Positions 62,746 to 64,000 of a stretch of DNA of 64,000 bases are shown here, in pieces. The DNA comes from Channa striata (taxonomy: Eukaryota; Chordata; Actinopteri; Anabantiformes; Channidae): the NCBI GenBank assembly GCA_033026295.1, contig CM065189.1, positions 14,364,203-14,428,202 of the forward strand. Direction: 5' to 3'. Position 1 is the first letter of the stretch; every line of letters starts with the position of its first letter. The position numbers and the translations under genes are program-made. The notes beneath the pieces are model-generated. The model was not told the DNA's origin. It saw only the letters and a program-made list of their open reading frames with translations, and did no database searches.

Positions 62746-63769
62746 GCAATCATTGTCAGCTTTATTAGTTAATCCAATACAGCAGCTCTGCCATGAATTC
62801 TACTTTTACAGGGATTTAATTTCTCCGTTTTTAACTTGAAGCCCTCAGAAATATAATTCATTATTTAGGTCAAATTGGTTTTTGGAGTTGTACTAGAGTA
62901 CATTATCAGAAGAGGATAGGTTTAATGTTTTGGCCACAAACATTAGAACAACCTCTTCTCATTTTTATATCACTGAGACATGATAAAATGGTAAAAGTAG
63001 AATTCATGGCAGAGCTGCTGTGTTGGATTACATTAAATAATAAAGTGACCAGAGTGTATACATATGTAGTAGTCGTGGATTCTAGGAAGATTAGGGGCTT
63101 TGACCCCCAAACTGGAAGAGCAGCTACAGCTTCCAGGAACAACCCCTGAGATCTGTGTGCAGAGGAGTGCAGTCTAAGAACAGCTAAGAGACTTTGCAGG
63201 ACCTCAAGCCTCCGATTCTGTTTATTGTGATTCCATCTAAATTTACATGTTTTTTTATAAACTACTGTAGGCACTGTCACTGATGGGACATTGTTTCTCT
63301 GCTTATAAGTAATTGTCAAAGAAACCAATGCTTGTATTGCTTTTTGTTAGTTTTGTTAGAAACGGACTGGACCATCAGACCAGTGTTTGGCTGTGCACAG
63401 ACACAGTTTTCTTACCGTGCTCTCTGGAGTTCAGGTATTACATGATTGTAGAACTGTTGTTATTAGCTGTACTGAGGAAAAGTTCAATAAATCTGCAAAG
63501 TTTTTCATTCTACATCGAGCCAGGAGCGGATCTTTTTTGAACCATCAGACACGCGTAAGGCGTCGTCTACATTGAATGTTTCACTGAATTTCACAGTGAT
63601 TACTTGGTGTGAGGTTAGCTTAGGGTAAGTCTTCAGGACATGACAGTAAATCAATGCAATGTCCAGTGAAGTTATGGAAAAGAGACTGTGTGTGCGTGTG
63701 TCTCCCTTTCATTATTCATGAGTTCATATCATGCCGCGTGTCTGCTTCTGACTCTTGTAGCAAATCAAG

Positions 63770-63782
63770 GTTATTGATCAAC
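63770..63782 (+). promoter_or_regulatory. Candidate HNF1 binding site
   Basis: GTTATTGATCAAC matches the palindromic HNF1 consensus GTTAATNATTAAC at all but two positions. It lies about 160 bp upstream of the putative apoh ATG, a plausible promoter distance. HNF1-alpha is a liver factor, and the human APOH promoter has been reported to depend on it. Binding is inferred, not shown. Confidence 0.5.
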
Positions 63783-63940
63783 TCAGGGTAAACATGCAGA
63801 AGTTAAGACCTTTGTGCTGAATCGATAACAGCTCACACTCGCATCTGATTGGAGCAGGAGATCAGGGGCCTGATGACCAGCAGCCTTTGTGTTGGCCTCA
63901 TTTCAGATGCAGGGGATACAGAAAAGACCTCATTCCCAAA

Positions 63941-64000
63941 ATGATGGCTTCACGCTTGGTTTTCTTGCTTCTCTGCCATGTAGCATTGTACACAGCTGTA
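63941..64000 (+). CDS. apoh: Putative APOH exon 1 (signal peptide, truncated by window)
   Basis: An ATG at 63941 (a second at 63944) opens a frame that is still open at the window edge: MMASRLVFLLLCHVALYTAV. A basic residue followed by a Leu/Val/Phe-rich core is a classic secretory signal peptide. The LLCHVA stretch resembles the LCHVA of the human beta-2-glycoprotein I (apolipoprotein H) signal peptide. That protein is a secreted, phospholipid-binding plasma protein made of sushi domains. Human APOH lies head-to-head with PRKCA, the same arrangement as here. Twenty codons are too few to prove identity; another secreted protein is possible. No sushi domain or splice donor is visible before the edge. 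Confidence 0.6.
   Translation, partial: MMASRLVFLLLCHVALYTAV

Larger units (their letters stand above)
60011..63940. other. Intergenic region between divergent prkca and putative apoh
   Basis: About 3.9 kb separates the PRKCA CpG island from the start codon of the plus-strand gene at the right edge. No convincing exon was found here. It holds a CTTT-rich tract (61673-61702), a small isolated GC-rich patch (61895-62035), a TA tract (62724-62745) and a candidate HNF1 site (63770-63782). The last few hundred bases are the likely promoter and 5' leader of the plus-strand gene. The remainder shows nothing I can name. Confidence 0.65.

Noticed and set aside
62906..63328. 140-codon minus-strand frame upstream of putative apoh
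   Set aside because: No motif or splice context, and an overlapping plus-strand frame is equally plausible by chance.
1..64000. tRNA, rRNA, microRNA or CRISPR features
   Set aside because: No tRNA-like box pair, rRNA block or regularly spaced repeat array was seen; microRNA hairpins cannot be called reliably without folding tools.

Overview
This window is vertebrate nuclear DNA, most likely from a ray-finned (teleost) fish. Coding density is very low and there are GT-AG spliced exons, long introns and many dinucleotide microsatellites. It also carries degraded copies of dispersed repeats and Tc1/mariner and LINE elements that I recognise from teleost genomes. No operon, phage, CRISPR or prokaryotic signal is present.

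The main content is the 5' part of a conventional protein kinase C alpha gene (PRKCA; a teleost prkca copy) on the minus strand. Three coding exons can be placed exactly. Exon 1 (59762 down to 59596) holds the start codon, the pseudosubstrate and the first half of the C1A zinc finger. Exon 2 (57509 down to 57478) is a 32-nt micro-exon. Exon 3 (17262 down to 17180) completes C1A. All junctions are in phase and together encode residues 1-94. Intron 1 is 2.1 kb and intron 2 is 40.2 kb. Intron 3 runs off the left edge after at least 17.2 kb, and I could not find exon 4. A CpG-rich promoter and 5' leader surround exon 1.

At the right edge, on the plus strand, an ATG at 63941 opens a signal-peptide-like reading frame that runs off the window. 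Its resemblance to the beta-2-glycoprotein I signal peptide, and the fact that human APOH lies head-to-head with PRKCA, suggest it is apoh exon 1. A good HNF1-type site lies about 160 bp upstream. The two genes are therefore divergent across about 4.2 kb.

Everything else is intronic or intergenic. I found degenerate LINE reverse-transcriptase remnants (2.4, 12.5 and 23.5-24.1 kb) and Tc1/mariner remnants (8.8-9.3, 21.7-21.9, 23.3-23.5 and 57.75-58.1 kb). There are also several short dispersed families, a stacked repeat cluster at 21.4-21.9 kb with a perfect 16-bp hairpin, and GT/CA, GAAA and TA tracts. I saw no convincing nested gene and no undescribed biological system.
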